NCBI RefSeq assembly: GCF_050624435.1
Contig: NC_134541.1
Location: 102,172,805-102,236,804 of the forward strand
Direction of reading: 5' to 3'
DNA length: 64,000 nt
DNA from: Tenrec ecaudatus
Lineage: Eukaryota > Chordata > Mammalia > Afrosoricida > Tenrecidae
Shown here piece after piece: positions 9,687-20,010 of this stretch. Both the position numbers and the translations under genes were made by a program. The notes under the pieces were generated by a model. It did not search any database. It saw nothing but the letters and a program-made list of their open reading frames with translations, and was not told where the DNA came from. Within the stretch, counting starts at the first letter, position 1; each line of letters starts with the position of its first letter.

Positions 9687-10250
9687 TTGGGTTTTTGTTT
9701 TTTATTTGTGGTAAAATAGAAACAAGAAAACATTTGTCATATCAAACTTTTAAAGATGTACAATTCAGCGATACTGTGATATCAATTATGTTCACCGTGC
9801 TGTGCTACTATCATCACTGTTTCAAAAAAAATTTTTTCTGTTATTCTTAGTAGAAACTCAGTATCCCTTAGGCAATGACTTCTTATTTCTCCCTCTCACA
9901 CAAGTCTGGTGATCACTAATATAAACTTTGATCTCTCCATATGCATTTGCCTATTCTGAATATTTCAACTCAAAGGGACCATAGAATATTTGTTCTTTTG
10001 TGTCTGACTTATTTCACTCAACATAATGTTTTCAAGTTTCACCTATGTCATTCACAGCATGTATCTAAATTACATTGTTCTTCATGGCTGAGTAGTATTG
10101 CATTATAAATATGATGAATAAACCATTCATATATATGAATAAACTAGCGAATAAGCAAATAAATGAAAAGATGCACACACATATATATATATTCATATAT
10201 AGGTGGATAGTAAAAGAAAGGTGATACACACACATATACCACTTTTGGTT
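9687..10250 (-). mobile_element. Old L1 3' region fragment
   Basis: The reading order (GTACAATTCAG, later GTGTCTGACTTATTTCACTC AACATAATGTTTTCAAG, then CATGGCTGAGTAGTATTGCATT) is that of the antisense 3' end of old mammalian L1 (L1M) elements. The last 100 bases degrade into AT-rich simple sequence (10100-10200). Confidence 0.6.
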
Positions 10251-10301
10251 TGTTCACTTATCTATTGATAGATCGTGCATCCATTCAAAAGAAAAGTGAC
10301 C

Positions 10302-10806
10302 TGTGTTAGTCTGGGTTGACTAGAGAAACAAATTCATAGGCACTCCTGTGTATAAGAAAGAGCTTTATATACAAGAGTAGTTGAACATTGAGAACACATC
10401 CCAGCTCAGTCTAGATCAAATCCATAAGTCTTATATTAGCCGATATGTCTGGTACCAATCTATAAAGTCCCTCTTCAGACTCACAAAACACACGCAATGA
10501 AGCAGAATGTAGGGAGATCACAGGCCAGTGGGTGGAAGGTCTTGTGGATCCAGTGGCAGTGTAAACATTTCACCATTGGCAGGGTCTCCATGTGGCTCCT
10601 CCAGCTTCAAAGTTCTAGCATAGTTCTGTGTGTCTTGTCAATGGAAATGTCTTTCAGAGAGTGAAACTGTGTTCCGCCTCCAGTGAGTTATTTATCTCCT
10701 TAGCACCTCCAAATTAAGTCATCAAACTGTGACCTGATTGACAAGTTAAATTCCACCCCATTCACTTGTAAGTCTCAAATTGACAACAGATTATGTAACT
10801 ACCACA
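10302..10806 (-). mobile_element. Solo LTR-B with exact target duplication
   Basis: A complete 505-bp LTR from TGTGTTAGTCTGGGTTGACT to TAACTACCACA (plus-strand borders). TGACC at 10297-10301 is repeated exactly at 10807-10811, the 5-base duplication expected of ERVL. Solo LTRs arise by recombination between the two LTRs of a provirus. Confidence 0.92.
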
Positions 10807-10884
10807 TGACCCAACACATTATAGAATGTGCACATTATAGAACAATATCATTGATGCTACATACAAATAAGATCATTTAACAAC

Positions 10885-12110
10885 GGGTGCAGCAATACAT
10901 TGATGAAGCTGTCAGAAGTTTCAACCAGATTCAGAAGAGGACATGGAACAAAGGGTATCATTGCTAATGTCAGATGGATCTTGACTGAGAGCAGAGAATT
11001 CCAGAAATATGTTATTTGTGTTTGTGCTTATGCAGAACTTGTGCATGGATCAAGAGACAGTTGTGTGACCAGAACAAGGGAATACAGCATGATTTAAAAG
11101 CAGGAAAGGTATGTATCAGGGTTGTATCCTCTCTCATCATACCTATTCAATCTGAATGCTGAGCCTTAAGCTGACTTATATGAAGAAGAAGTCTACATCA
11201 GGATAAAGAAAGGCTTATTAGCAATCTGTGGTATGCAGATGACACAACCTTGGTTGCTGAAGTAATGAAGATTTGAAACACTTGCTGATGAAGATCAAGG
11301 ATTTCAGCCTAGAATATTGATTATAACTCAATGTAAAGGAGACAAAAATTCTCGTATAGGGTAACACTATGAATGGGGAGAAAAGATTGAAGTTGTCAAG
11401 AATTTCATCTTGCATGGCTACACAATTAATGCTCATGGAAGCAGCAGTCAAGAGATCCAATGGCACATCACATTGGGTAAATCTTACTTTGAGGGCTAAG
11501 TTGTGCCTGACCCAAGCCATGGTATTTTCAAGCACCTCATATGCCCATGTAGCCCTGGTAGTGTAGTGCAAGGTCAGCAGTTCCAAACCACTAGCTGCTC
11601 CTCAGGAGAAAGACGGGCTGTCTACCTCCCTAGAGTTACAGTCTCAGAAACTCACAATTCTACCCATTCCCTATAGGATCTCTATAAGTTGATATCAACT
11701 TGATGACAGTGAAAGTTCCATATATATGTGGAAGTTGGACATTGATTACAGAAGACAGAAGATGAATCCATGTATTTACATGATGGTGCTGGTGAAGAAT
11801 GGTGAAAATACCATGGATTGCCAGAAGGACAAGCAAATCTGCCTTGGAAGAAGTATAGGCAGAATGCTCCTTAGAAGCAAGCTCGTGCATTATGGACATG
11901 AGATCAGGAGGACATCATGCTTGGTAAAGCAGAGGGGCAGGAAAAAAAAAAGAGGAAGACTTGACAAGATGGATGGACCCAGTGGCTGCAACTGTGGGTT
12001 CGAACATCACAACAGGGTGGTGCAGGCCCGGGCATTGCTTTGTGTTCTCAGGCTTGCCATGAGTCAGAATTGACCTGATGGCATCTAACAACAGCAATAA
12101 ATTGGTAGGT
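10885..12110 (+). mobile_element. BovB/RTE retrotransposon, decayed, split by AfroSINE
   Basis: Resembles the RTE at 51790-52975 through the reverse transcriptase: a segment near 10920-11100, the YADD box at 11232-11243 (tyrosine-Ala-Asp-Asp, followed by Thr), and a tail with the C-terminal Arg/Lys-rich RTE segment (11930-11980) ending GATGGCATCTAACAACAGCA. RTE elements encode an endonuclease and RT and copy themselves by target-primed reverse transcription. This copy has stops in every frame and is interrupted at 11551-11711. Confidence 0.82.
11551..11711 (+). repeat. AfroSINE inside RTE
   Basis: Starts AGCCCTGGTAGTGTAGTG, contains the box-B-like GGTCAGCAGTTCCAAACCAC and GAGAAAGACGGGCTGTCT, and ends TCAACTTGATGACAGTG. 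RTE sequence continues on both sides. Confidence 0.85.
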
Positions 12111-12179
12111 ATTATGTGATGGTCATGGTGAGTATTGCTGCTAGGAACAGTGTAATATCATAAAGTTTAATGTATGGAG

Positions 12180-12345
12180 GCCACTGAAACTCATTGTTGT
12201 CAAGTTGATTTTAACTTACGGTGACCCTGTGAGACAGAGGCTTTCCAAGACTAATCTTTACAGCAGTTGATTACTTGTGAAGTGGTTGCTCAGATTGAAT
12301 GACCCATGTCTTGGTTAGCAGGCATGCTTGACCACAGAGATGCCA
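12180..12345 (-). repeat. AfroSINE, diverged
   Basis: The minus copy is recognised by the reversed tail AAACTCATTGTTGTCAAGTTGATTTTAACTTACGGTGACCCTGTGAGACAGAG and a degenerate head to about 12345. Confidence 0.6.
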
Positions 12346-13477
12346 GGACTTCTTTTGTGGAGGTTAGAAGTGAGAAAAATATGGCCGTGGTGTAATTTCC
12401 CATGAGCTCTGGTAGGGGAGAGCTAAGTCAGACTGATCTTGTTTTAGAAAAAGAGCAAGCAATGACTTTTACATCTGAATATTTTGAAGAAAATTCATAC
12501 TCACGCAATAAATTCATAGGAACTGTGAACTTAAATGCCACTTCCTTTATTCTACAAACTGCACAGCCAGTTAATAGTGAGCCTTTATACATCTGGGAAG
12601 AGAAATACCATATAAAAATAAAGATGATACATTATCATTTTTATGACTCCCACTGAAATTTTCTTTTTGCCTAGATAAAAACAGTTGAAGCAAGGGATGT
12701 TTATAATGGATACAAAAATCAGGTCAACTGAACTCATCTCCAAGGAGATTTAAACTGCTTTTTAAAGTCTCCTTGATGTAGTCCACATTACAGCATTTTC
12801 TTTCTACTCTATCATTCTACACTCAGCCTGCCAGTGTGGTTTGCGTCCACATTTGAGACTAAAGCTCCATCTTCTGGGGAAGAAATGACATAAAACAAGT
12901 GCTCAGCACATCGACAGCAGTCAGCCTCCATCTGGAAGTTCCTGAGATGATGTCTTTCTGAGTCATCTGGAAGATTTCTCGTTGTCAGCTCATTTTCTCC
13001 CCTTTGTAGAGAAGATCGTCTCAGTGGGGCCTGGGAGCTGCATAAAAGGTATTGATCACCTCCCTTTCTCAAAGAGAGATTCGGAGAATGGCTTCATCTT
13101 TATATTTATGATTTCTGCAGCGGGAGGCTGATTGGGATAATTTCCAACCTTTTGGCCCATTCTTTCTTTGATCTATACCATCATTGACTAGGTCCTGGAT
13201 ATTATTTATCTGTTCTCTAGAGAAATCAATTCCTCCGCAACTTTTATTTTATTCATGCAGTCTATTCCGAAGCTCCTTCCTGAATGCAAATATTTTAGGA
13301 AACATTTCACATTTGTCATATTTTTGAGAGATTGAAAATGTGGTCTGTTTTCTCTCTTTTTTTAAAAGATAACTTAATTATTTTAGACTAGTTCTATAGA
13401 GATATTGTGAAGCTGATACAGGATTTTCATAGATTCAATCTTTAGTTTCTCCTATTATTAAAATCATAAAACTTATG
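12346..13477. other. Apparently single-copy DNA
   Basis: No repeat family, RNA or convincing exon seen. The short open frames here show no recognisable motif. Confidence 0.5.
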
Positions 13478-13665
13478 GCACAATTGTTATGCTCTTTACT
13501 CACTGATGTTGAATCAATTCTGACTCATAGTGACCTTATAGGAAAGAATAGAACCGTGCTATAGGGTCTCCAAGGTCATTACTCTTTGCAGAAGCAGGCT
13601 GTGTCCCAACCACTGACGAGTTCCCAACCACTGACCTGCACTACCATTGAGCTCCTTCTACTTGT
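13478..13665 (-). repeat. AfroSINE
   Basis: Reversed tail ACTCACTGATGTTGAATCAATTCTGACTCATAGTGACCTTATAGG, then the tRNA-related head with CCACTGACCTGCACTACCATTGAGCTCC. Confidence 0.75.
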
Positions 13666-13842
13666 TTTGATGGATGGATGGATCAAGATGGACACATTAC
13701 AATTTCTTCAGATAGCATGTGTTTTAATCTAATATCCTTCTTCGGTTTGGAAAGCCTGTCCAGGAGACTATGAACATGTAGTCTCCTTAGGCTCCTCTTG
13801 GTTGTGTCAATTTCTCAGACTTTCCTGTTCTTATTTCTGGCC

Positions 13843-14030
13843 CTGATGGCATAGTGGGTTACAAGTTGGGTTGTTCCCCAGAGGTCAGCAGTTCGAAACT
13901 ACCAGCTGCTCTGCTGGAGATAGATGAGGCTTTCTACTCTTATAAAGAGTTACAGCTTCAGAAGCTCACAGAGGAAGTTCTACCCTGTTTTACAGGGCTG
14001 CTATGAGTCACCATCGACTCCATAGCAGTG
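13843..14030 (+). repeat. AfroSINE
   Basis: Head GGCCCTGATGGCATAGTGGG, box-B-like GGTCAGCAGTTCGAAACTAC, body through GCTATGAGTCACCATCGACT and tail CCATAGCAGTGAG. A diverged minus fragment may follow at 14041-14150. Confidence 0.85.
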
Positions 14031-14693
14031 AGAAATCTTTACAGAACGAAATTGCCACGGTGTGGTGCTTCCCTGGTGCCACTGTGTGCCTCTGAACCAC
14101 CAACCTTCTGGTTGGTTAAAAGCCTAGTGTAAACTGATTCTTTCACCCAGAGATCTTCAGACTTTCCTTGTTCTTGATGACCTTGGCATGTTGGACAGAC
14201 CTGGAATTTTGCAGAATGTCCCTCAAATTGGGTTTGTTTGATGCTTTTTTCTCATGATTAGACTGGAGTTGGGGGGACATTTACAGAGGTCAAGTGCCAT
14301 CTCCGTCACATCATACAAGAGTCCAGGCTATGACTTACTCACTGATTGGTTAACCTTGAGCTCCTGGCTATGCTACTGTTTGTCAGGGTTCTTCACTGGA
14401 AAGATCCTCTCTACTCTGTCCCTTTCCCCACCGTGCTCTTGGGAAGGAAGTCACCGTGTGCAGCCCACACTCAGGTGTGGAGAGTGACGTTTCACCCCCT
14501 GAGGGCAGAGTCTGTTCTGCATACATCATTTGGAACTCTTTCTTCTGCGTGGGAAATTTCCCCTTCCCATCCATTTATTCATCTCTCCTATGTTATATCA
14601 CCATGAACTCATGAGTACTTTTAAATGGTCATATTTCCAAGATGATGACTCCATGTTAAAGGGAAACATGTAGGGATGACTTGCTTTGGTCAA

Positions 14694-14800
14694 TGTGTTA
14701 GGCAAGGTTCTCTATAGAGACAAAATCCGGACACTTAGGACTTTATGGATATCTATCCACATCTATCTATCATCTATATCTATCTACCTACCTATCTATA

Positions 14801-14865
<65 letters not shown>

Positions 14866-14985
14866 ATATATATCCAGAAGGAAACAGAATTTATCTCGGT
14901 CGCTCTCCAATCAACTACGACCTGATTAGACTACACCCACATGGTCCTACAGAGGCCTAAGTGCACAATAAACCTAACTATCACA
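14694..14985 (-). mobile_element. Internally deleted LTR-A with TCTA expansion
   Basis: Borders TGTGTTAGGCAAGGTTCTCT and CCTAACTATCACA match the ERVL provirus LTRs, but the middle is deleted and replaced by a long (ATCT)n run. The flanking bases do not give a clear target duplication. Confidence 0.8.
14758..14867. repeat. (ATCT)n microsatellite
   Basis: Around 17 clean ATCT units at 14800-14867 after an irregular start, growing from the same LTR position that gave CA and GATA repeats elsewhere. Confidence 0.95.
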
Positions 14986-14999
14986 GTTATCAAACTTTT

Positions 15000-15420
15000 A
15001 ATTGAGTCAAAAATGAACATATGTTCACAGTGCACATGTCCAGATTTATGAAATATAAATTTTGAGTCAACACCCCCAAAATTATTTCCTTAAATTTATT
15101 TATTTTGCTTTGTACCTCCTCCTCATTGGATCTTTCCATCCTATTACCATCAAATTCTGTTTCTTTTGATATGGAAACCTTTTCACTTGATTTTTCTTTT
15201 ATAACAATGGAGATGTAATATTTGTTTTGCTGTGATTGACTCACTTCTCTCAGCATAACCTCTTCCAAACTCATCCAGTCATGGACTCTTGACAATCTCA
15301 TAAAAATTCTTTATGAGGCATAGTATGTGTCAGACCTTATTTATCCATTTATGTTGCTTTCGTCTTCTTGCTATTGGGACTCATGCTGTGAGAAACAATC
15401 AATCTGCTCATGTTTTGCCC
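15000..15420 (-). mobile_element. Old L1 3' region fragment
   Basis: Antisense L1-like order: CTTTTAATTGAG, later TGATTGACTCACTTCTCTCAG CATAACCTCTTCCAA, then ATGAGGCATAGTATGTG and GCTATTGGGACTCATGCTG. It lacks a clear poly(T) start. Confidence 0.5.
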
Positions 15421-15519
15421 CTTATTTATTTAGGGTATATATAGGGTACTTAGTAAGGTACAGTTTAATTTCCCAGGTGATTGTGAATTTACACTAGCCA
15501 TCATTGTCTTTTCCAATGA

Positions 15520-16207
15520 AGGCCTGTAATGTGGAAGCAGATTCAGAGGAGGACATAGATAAAGGGACATCATTGCTGATGTCAGCTGAATCTTGGTTCA
15601 AAGCAGTAAATGTCAGAAAGATATTTACTTGTATTTAATTGACTCTGCTGATGCATTTGGGCCATAATAAACTATGGATAGCCTTGAGAAGAATGGGAAT
15701 TCCAAAACACTTGATAATGGTCATGCTGAACTTGTACATGGACTAAAAGGCAGGTGGGGGAGCAGAATAAGGGAATGTTATATGGTTTAGAATCAGAAAA
15801 ACTGTGTGGCAGTGTTATATGATCTCCCCATACTTATTCAATCTGTATGTTGAGTAAATAATCAGAGCAGCTGACTTATATGAAGAAGAATGTGACATCT
15901 GGTTTGGAGGAAGGTTTATTAACAAACCGCTATATGCAGATGACACAACTTTCCTGGCTGAAAATGAGGAGGTCTTAAAGCCCTTGCTGATGAAGATCAA
16001 GGATTGCAGCCTTCAGTATCCTTTACTCAATGTAAAGAAGATCAGCTCCTCACAACTGGACCAATAGTTACCACTTGGTAAATGGAGGACACATTGAAGT
16101 TGTCAAGCAGTCACGAGATCAAATGACACTTCGCTTTGGGTCAATCTGTTGCACAGACTCCTTTAGAGTATTGAGAAGAAAGGATGTACTTTGAGGATTA
16201 AGGTGTG
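15520..16207 (+). mobile_element. BovB/RTE retrotransposon, first part
   Basis: Aligns with 10885-11540: AGCAGATTCAGAGGAGGACA, the run to CTTATTCAATCTGTATGTTGAG, and an intact YADD box at 15933-15944. It is cut at 16207 by an LTR-B and resumes at 17594 and again at 19106. Many stops; not coding. Confidence 0.85.
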
Positions 16208-16293
16208 TGTGTAAAGCAGGACTGACTAGACATACAAATCCAGTGACACTCATATATGTGTGTGAGAGAGCTTTATATAAAGAAGTAGTTATA
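16208..16293 (-). mobile_element. Solo LTR-B, left part (split by mariner)
   Basis: Starts TGTGTAAAGCAGGACTGACT and follows the LTR-B order through CTTTATATAAAG. GTGTG at 16203-16207 is repeated at 17594-17598, an exact 5-base target duplication for the whole LTR (16208-17593). Confidence 0.85.
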
Positions 16294-17240
16294 TGAAGGG
16301 GTACCCTACAAAACCCCAGAATTTTTGTATTTTCAGAGCTATGTATTTAATTTTTTAAAACAAAACGATCTTATCAACTCTCCATTACGCTTAATACATT
16401 TATCAGCTTAGTACATCTGTCAAATCTGCAATTCCATTCTTGAAAACATTTTTCAAACTCATCTGTTTGGATGGATGAAAGCACCTCCCTCATTTTTTCT
16501 TCACCTCTTCTATGTCATCAAATCACTGTCCTTTCATGTCTCTCTCTTCATTCTCAGAAACAAAAAGAGGTCACACAGAGTGAGGTCAGGTGAGTACGGT
16601 ACATGGGGAAAGAGAGACATGCTGGATTTTTCCCCCAAAAAAATGTGGTACACTGAGATGGCTATGTTAGCAGGTAGATTGTCATGGTGATAAAAACCAG
16701 TCCCTCATCTTCCACAAAACAGACTTTTTTGTTGCACACTGTTACACAATCTTTCAAAAACCTCTAAATAAAAAGCTTGATTAACAGTCTGATGTGATGG
16801 AACGAATGCCTAGTGCACATTTTCATCTGTTCAGGAAGTTGATGGACGTCCAGAATGAGGCTTGTCATCAATCAACATTTCACCTTTTCTGAAGCAAGAA
16901 AAACACTCATACACTTGAGTTCCTCCCATAGCGCTGTCCTTGTAAGCTGTGTTCAACATCACAACAGTTTCTGCAGCAATTTTCCTGAGCAGGAAACAAA
17001 ATTTCATAGACACTTGTTGTTCTCTTAAACTTCCCATTATATAAAACAAGGTTCGAGTGAAACTGCTTTTATGAAAAAATTCACTGTGGCAAGATATCAC
17101 CTTCTCAGGTGATGCCACAGGGTGCACTAACTCAGAGAAATTTGCTCGATGCTTGCCTAGCAGGGAAAAAAATGTGTATTACGAAAGCTCCGCTCAGCAG
17201 AGATTTTTCCTGTTTTTGTTTTTTTTTTGGTATCCCCTCA
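16294..17240 (-). mobile_element. Mariner DNA transposon, internally deleted
   Basis: Terminal inverted repeats TGAAGGGGTACC (left) and GGTATCCCCTCA (right) are bounded by TA on both sides, the mariner target. The minus frame 17127-16831 encodes the N-terminal part of a mariner transposase (helix-turn-helix region; ends SGRPSTS). Further on, in broken frames, come HHDNLPAN with the second catalytic Asp and PYSPDLTLCDLFLF with the third of the DD34D triad. At 947 bp it is about 0.3 kb short of an autonomous mariner; the loss falls after about 16830 and probably removes the first catalytic Asp. Confidence 0.9.
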
Positions 17241-17593
17241 TATATCAGGAAAAAAATCCCAGCCCTGTCCAGTTCAAGTCCACAAGTCTGATACTAATTC
17301 ATAAATCTCTCTTTAGGCTCACACAGCCACAAAGAATGATGAAAATGCCAGAAGATCACAGGCCAGTGGATGAAAAGTCTTGTGGATCAAATGGCAGTGG
17401 AAGCTTCACAGCGCTGGTGCAGGTCTCCATGTGGCATCCGCAGGAAGGTGAAGACAGAGAGAGGGGAGGTTCCCAGGACCCTCCTTAGGAGGAGGCCACG
17501 CCCACAAGGAGGCACCTTCAGGCTGTAATCTGATTGACAGACCAGACTCCACCCCTACACTTCAAGTTGACATGAACTTATGTAACTACCACA
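17241..17593 (-). mobile_element. Solo LTR-B, right part
   Basis: Resumes the LTR-B order after the mariner (CCCAGCCCTGTCCAGTTCAA, GATCACAGGCCAGTGGATG, GTCTTGTGGATC) and ends TAACTACCACA, followed by GTGTG. Confidence 0.87.
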
Positions 17594-17867
17594 GTGTGCC
17601 TGGCCCAAACCATGGCATTTTTCATGGCCTCATGTGCACGTGGAAGTTGGACATTAAATAAAGAAGACCAAAGACCAACTGGTGCATTTGAATTGTAGTG
17701 CTGGAGAAGACTACCGAAAGTCCCATGGACTGCTAACAGGACAAACAAATCTGTCTTGGAAGAAGTATGACCAGAGTGCTCTTTAGAGGCAAGGAGGGCA
17801 GATTTTATGTTACATACGTTGGTCATACCGTTGAGAGAGCAGGTTCCTGGAGAAGGACATCATTCTT
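17594..17867 (+). mobile_element. BovB/RTE, middle part
   Basis: Continues the RTE after LTR-B: CCTGGCCCAAACCATGGCAT, GTGGAAGTTGGACATTAAAT, TCTGTCTTGGAAGAAGTATG. It is cut by an L1 whose 16-base target duplication GAAGGACATCATTCTT lies at 17852-17867 and 19090-19105. Confidence 0.87.
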
Positions 17868-19089
17868 TTTTTTTCTTTTTTTTTTTCTTCTTTTACATTT
17901 TATTAGGGACTCATACAACTCTTACCACAATCCATACATATACATACATCAATTGTATAAAGCACATCCATACATTCCCTGCCCCAATCATTCTCAAGGC
18001 ATTTGCTCTCCACTTAAGCCGCTTGCATCAGGTCCTCTTTTTTTTCCCCCTCCTCCCTCCCCATTCCCCCCTCCCTCATATGCCCTTGGTAATTTATACA
18101 TCGTTGTTTTGTCATATCTTGCCCTATCCGGAGTCTCCCTTCCCCCCTTCTCTGCTGTCCCTCTCCCAGGGAAGAGGTCACATGTGGATCCTTGTAATCA
18201 GTTCCCCCTTTCCAACCCACTCACCCTCCGCTCTCCCAGCATCGTCCCTCACACCCTTGGTCCTGAAGGTATCATCCACCCTGGATTCCCTGTACCTCCA
18301 ACCCTCATATGCACCAGTGTACAGCCTCTGTCCTATCCAGCCCTGCAAGGTAGAATTCGGATCATGGTAGTTGGGGGGAGGAAGCAACCAGGATCCGGGG
18401 GAAAGCTGTGTTCTTCATCGATACTACCTCACTCCCTAATTAACCCATCTCCTCTCCTAAACCCCTCTATGAGGGGATCTCCATTGGTCAACACTTGGGC
18501 CTTGGGTCTCCACTCTGCACTTCCCCCTTCATTTAATATGATATATATATATATATATACATATATATACATACATATATACATATACACATATATACAC
18601 ATACAAACACACACTTATATCTTTTTTTTTTGCATGATGCCTTATACCTGGTCCCTTGGGCACCTCGTGATCGCACTGGCCGGTGTGCTTCTTCCATGTG
18701 GGCTTATTTGCTTCTGAGCTAGATGGCCGCTTGTTCACCTTCAAGCCTTTAAGACCCCAGACACTATCTCTTTTGATAGCCGGGCACCATCAGCTTTCTT
18801 CACCACATTTGCTTATGCACCCATTTGTCTTCAGCGATCCTATCATGGAGGTGTGCAGTCAATGATATGATTTTTTGTTCTTTGATGCCTGGTAACTGAT
18901 CCCTTTGGGACCACTCGCTCACTCAGGCTGGTGTGTTCTTCCATGTGGACTTTGTTGCTTCTGAGCTAGATGGCCGCTTGTTTATCTTCAAGCCTTTAAG
19001 ACCCCAGTCACTATCTCTTTTGATAACCGGGCACCATCAGCTTTCTTCACCACATTTACTTGTTCACACACTTTGGCTCCAGCCGTTGT
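17868..19089 (-). mobile_element. L1 3' end (5'-truncated), 3'UTR
   Basis: Begins with a T-rich run (poly(A) of the minus element), then the window's standard L1 3'UTR (CATTTTATTAGGGACTCATACA and following). The 16-base exact target duplication GAAGGACATCATTCTT marks both ends. The distal part contains two tandem copies of a roughly 220-base unit (18638-18860 and 18882-19089), both with AGCTAGATGGCCGCTTGTT and GGGCACCATCAGCTTTCTTC. No ORF2 sequence remains. Confidence 0.88.
18538..18612. repeat. AT/CA-rich simple repeat
   Basis: (TA)n passing into ACATATATAC and ACACATATAC units, inside the L1 3'UTR. Confidence 0.95.
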
Positions 19090-19105
19090 GAAGGACATCA
19101 TTCTT

Positions 19106-19290
19106 GGTAAAGTGGAGGGACAGTGAAACAGAGGAAGGCTGTCAACAAGGTGGAGTGACACAGTAGCTACGACAGTGAGCTCCGGTGTGGGAATGATTGT
19201 GAGGATGGTGCAGGACCGTGTGGCGTTTTCCCTTGCGCACAGGGTCACTATGGGTCAGAACTGACTCGATGGTGTCTAACAGCAACAACA
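19106..19290 (+). mobile_element. BovB/RTE, 3' tail
   Basis: Resumes GGTAAAGTGGAGGGACAGTG and ends ATGGTGTCTAACAGCAACAACAACAATG, the usual RTE 3' end. Confidence 0.88.
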
Positions 19291-19489
19291 ACAATGTGGA
19301 AGCAGAGCATAGCAGTGCTTTGCCTGGATCCCTCCCTCAGTGTGTGCAGCTAGCCCATCGATCAGTGGTTCTGAGTGTGGTCCCTGGAACACCTGGGGCC
19401 GTGTTGGAAATGTAAAGCATTAGATTTCCCCAGTCCCCCACCTCAAACTTAATGAACGAGAAACTCAGAAGATCATCCCAGCAATCTAG

Positions 19490-19702
19490 GCTGGTGACAT
19501 AGTGTATTATTCATTGGGCTGCCAATTGCAGTGTCGGGAGTTTGGATCCAGTAGCTGCTTCAAAGGAGAATACTGAGACTTTCTATTTCCATAAAGATTT
19601 ACAATCTTGGAAACCTACAGGGGCATTTCTACCCTTCTCTGTGGCATCACTATGAATCAGAATTGACTGATGGCAGTGAGTTTGGTTTGGTTTCAGAGAC
19701 CC
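19490..19702 (+). repeat. AfroSINE
   Basis: Diverged head GCTGGTGACATAGTG, then TTTACAATCTTGGAAACCTA, CACTATGAATCAGAATTGAC and tail GGCAGTGAGTTTGGTTTGG. Confidence 0.8.
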
Positions 19703-19734
19703 TCAATGAGATGTTTTGACTCAGACTGTAGCAA

Positions 19735-19838
19735 TGGGCTCAAAGAACCCTTGTGAGGATGGTGTAGGGCCGGGTAGTGTTTTGTTTTGTTGTACACAGG
19801 ATTGCTATAGGTTGGAACTACTTGACAGTATCTAATAA
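19735..19838 (+). mobile_element. BovB/RTE 3' tail fragment
   Basis: GGCTCAAAGAACCCTTGTGAGGATGGTGTAGG through ATTGCTATAGGTTGGAACTACTTGACAGTATCTAATAACA is an RTE 3' end only 0.1 kb long, a strongly 5'-truncated copy. Confidence 0.75.
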
Positions 19839-19846
19839 CATATATT

Positions 19847-20010
19847 TAGGATGTCTGGTGGCTCTGTGGGGTAAGCATTGGCCTTGTAACCTCAAGGTTG
19901 GTGGTTCAAAACCACCAGCTGCTCTTTTGGGGAAAGATGAGACTATCTGCTTCTATAAAGCTCATAAATTGGAATCAACTAGATGGCAGTGGGTTGGAGT
20001 AGTTGCTGAG
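19847..20010 (+). repeat. AfroSINE
   Basis: GTCTGGTGGCTCTGTGGGGT, box-B-like GGTTGGTGGTTCAAAACCAC, GAGAAAGATGAGAC-like core and tail AGATGGCAGTGGGTTGG. Confidence 0.85.

Noticed and set aside
17767-18717. 316-codon plus-strand frame, the longest in the window
   Set aside because: It crosses an RTE-L1 junction and reads the antisense L1 3'UTR, a pyrimidine-rich run and a TA microsatellite (SLYIYIYTYIYI-like). Long only because of low-complexity sequence.
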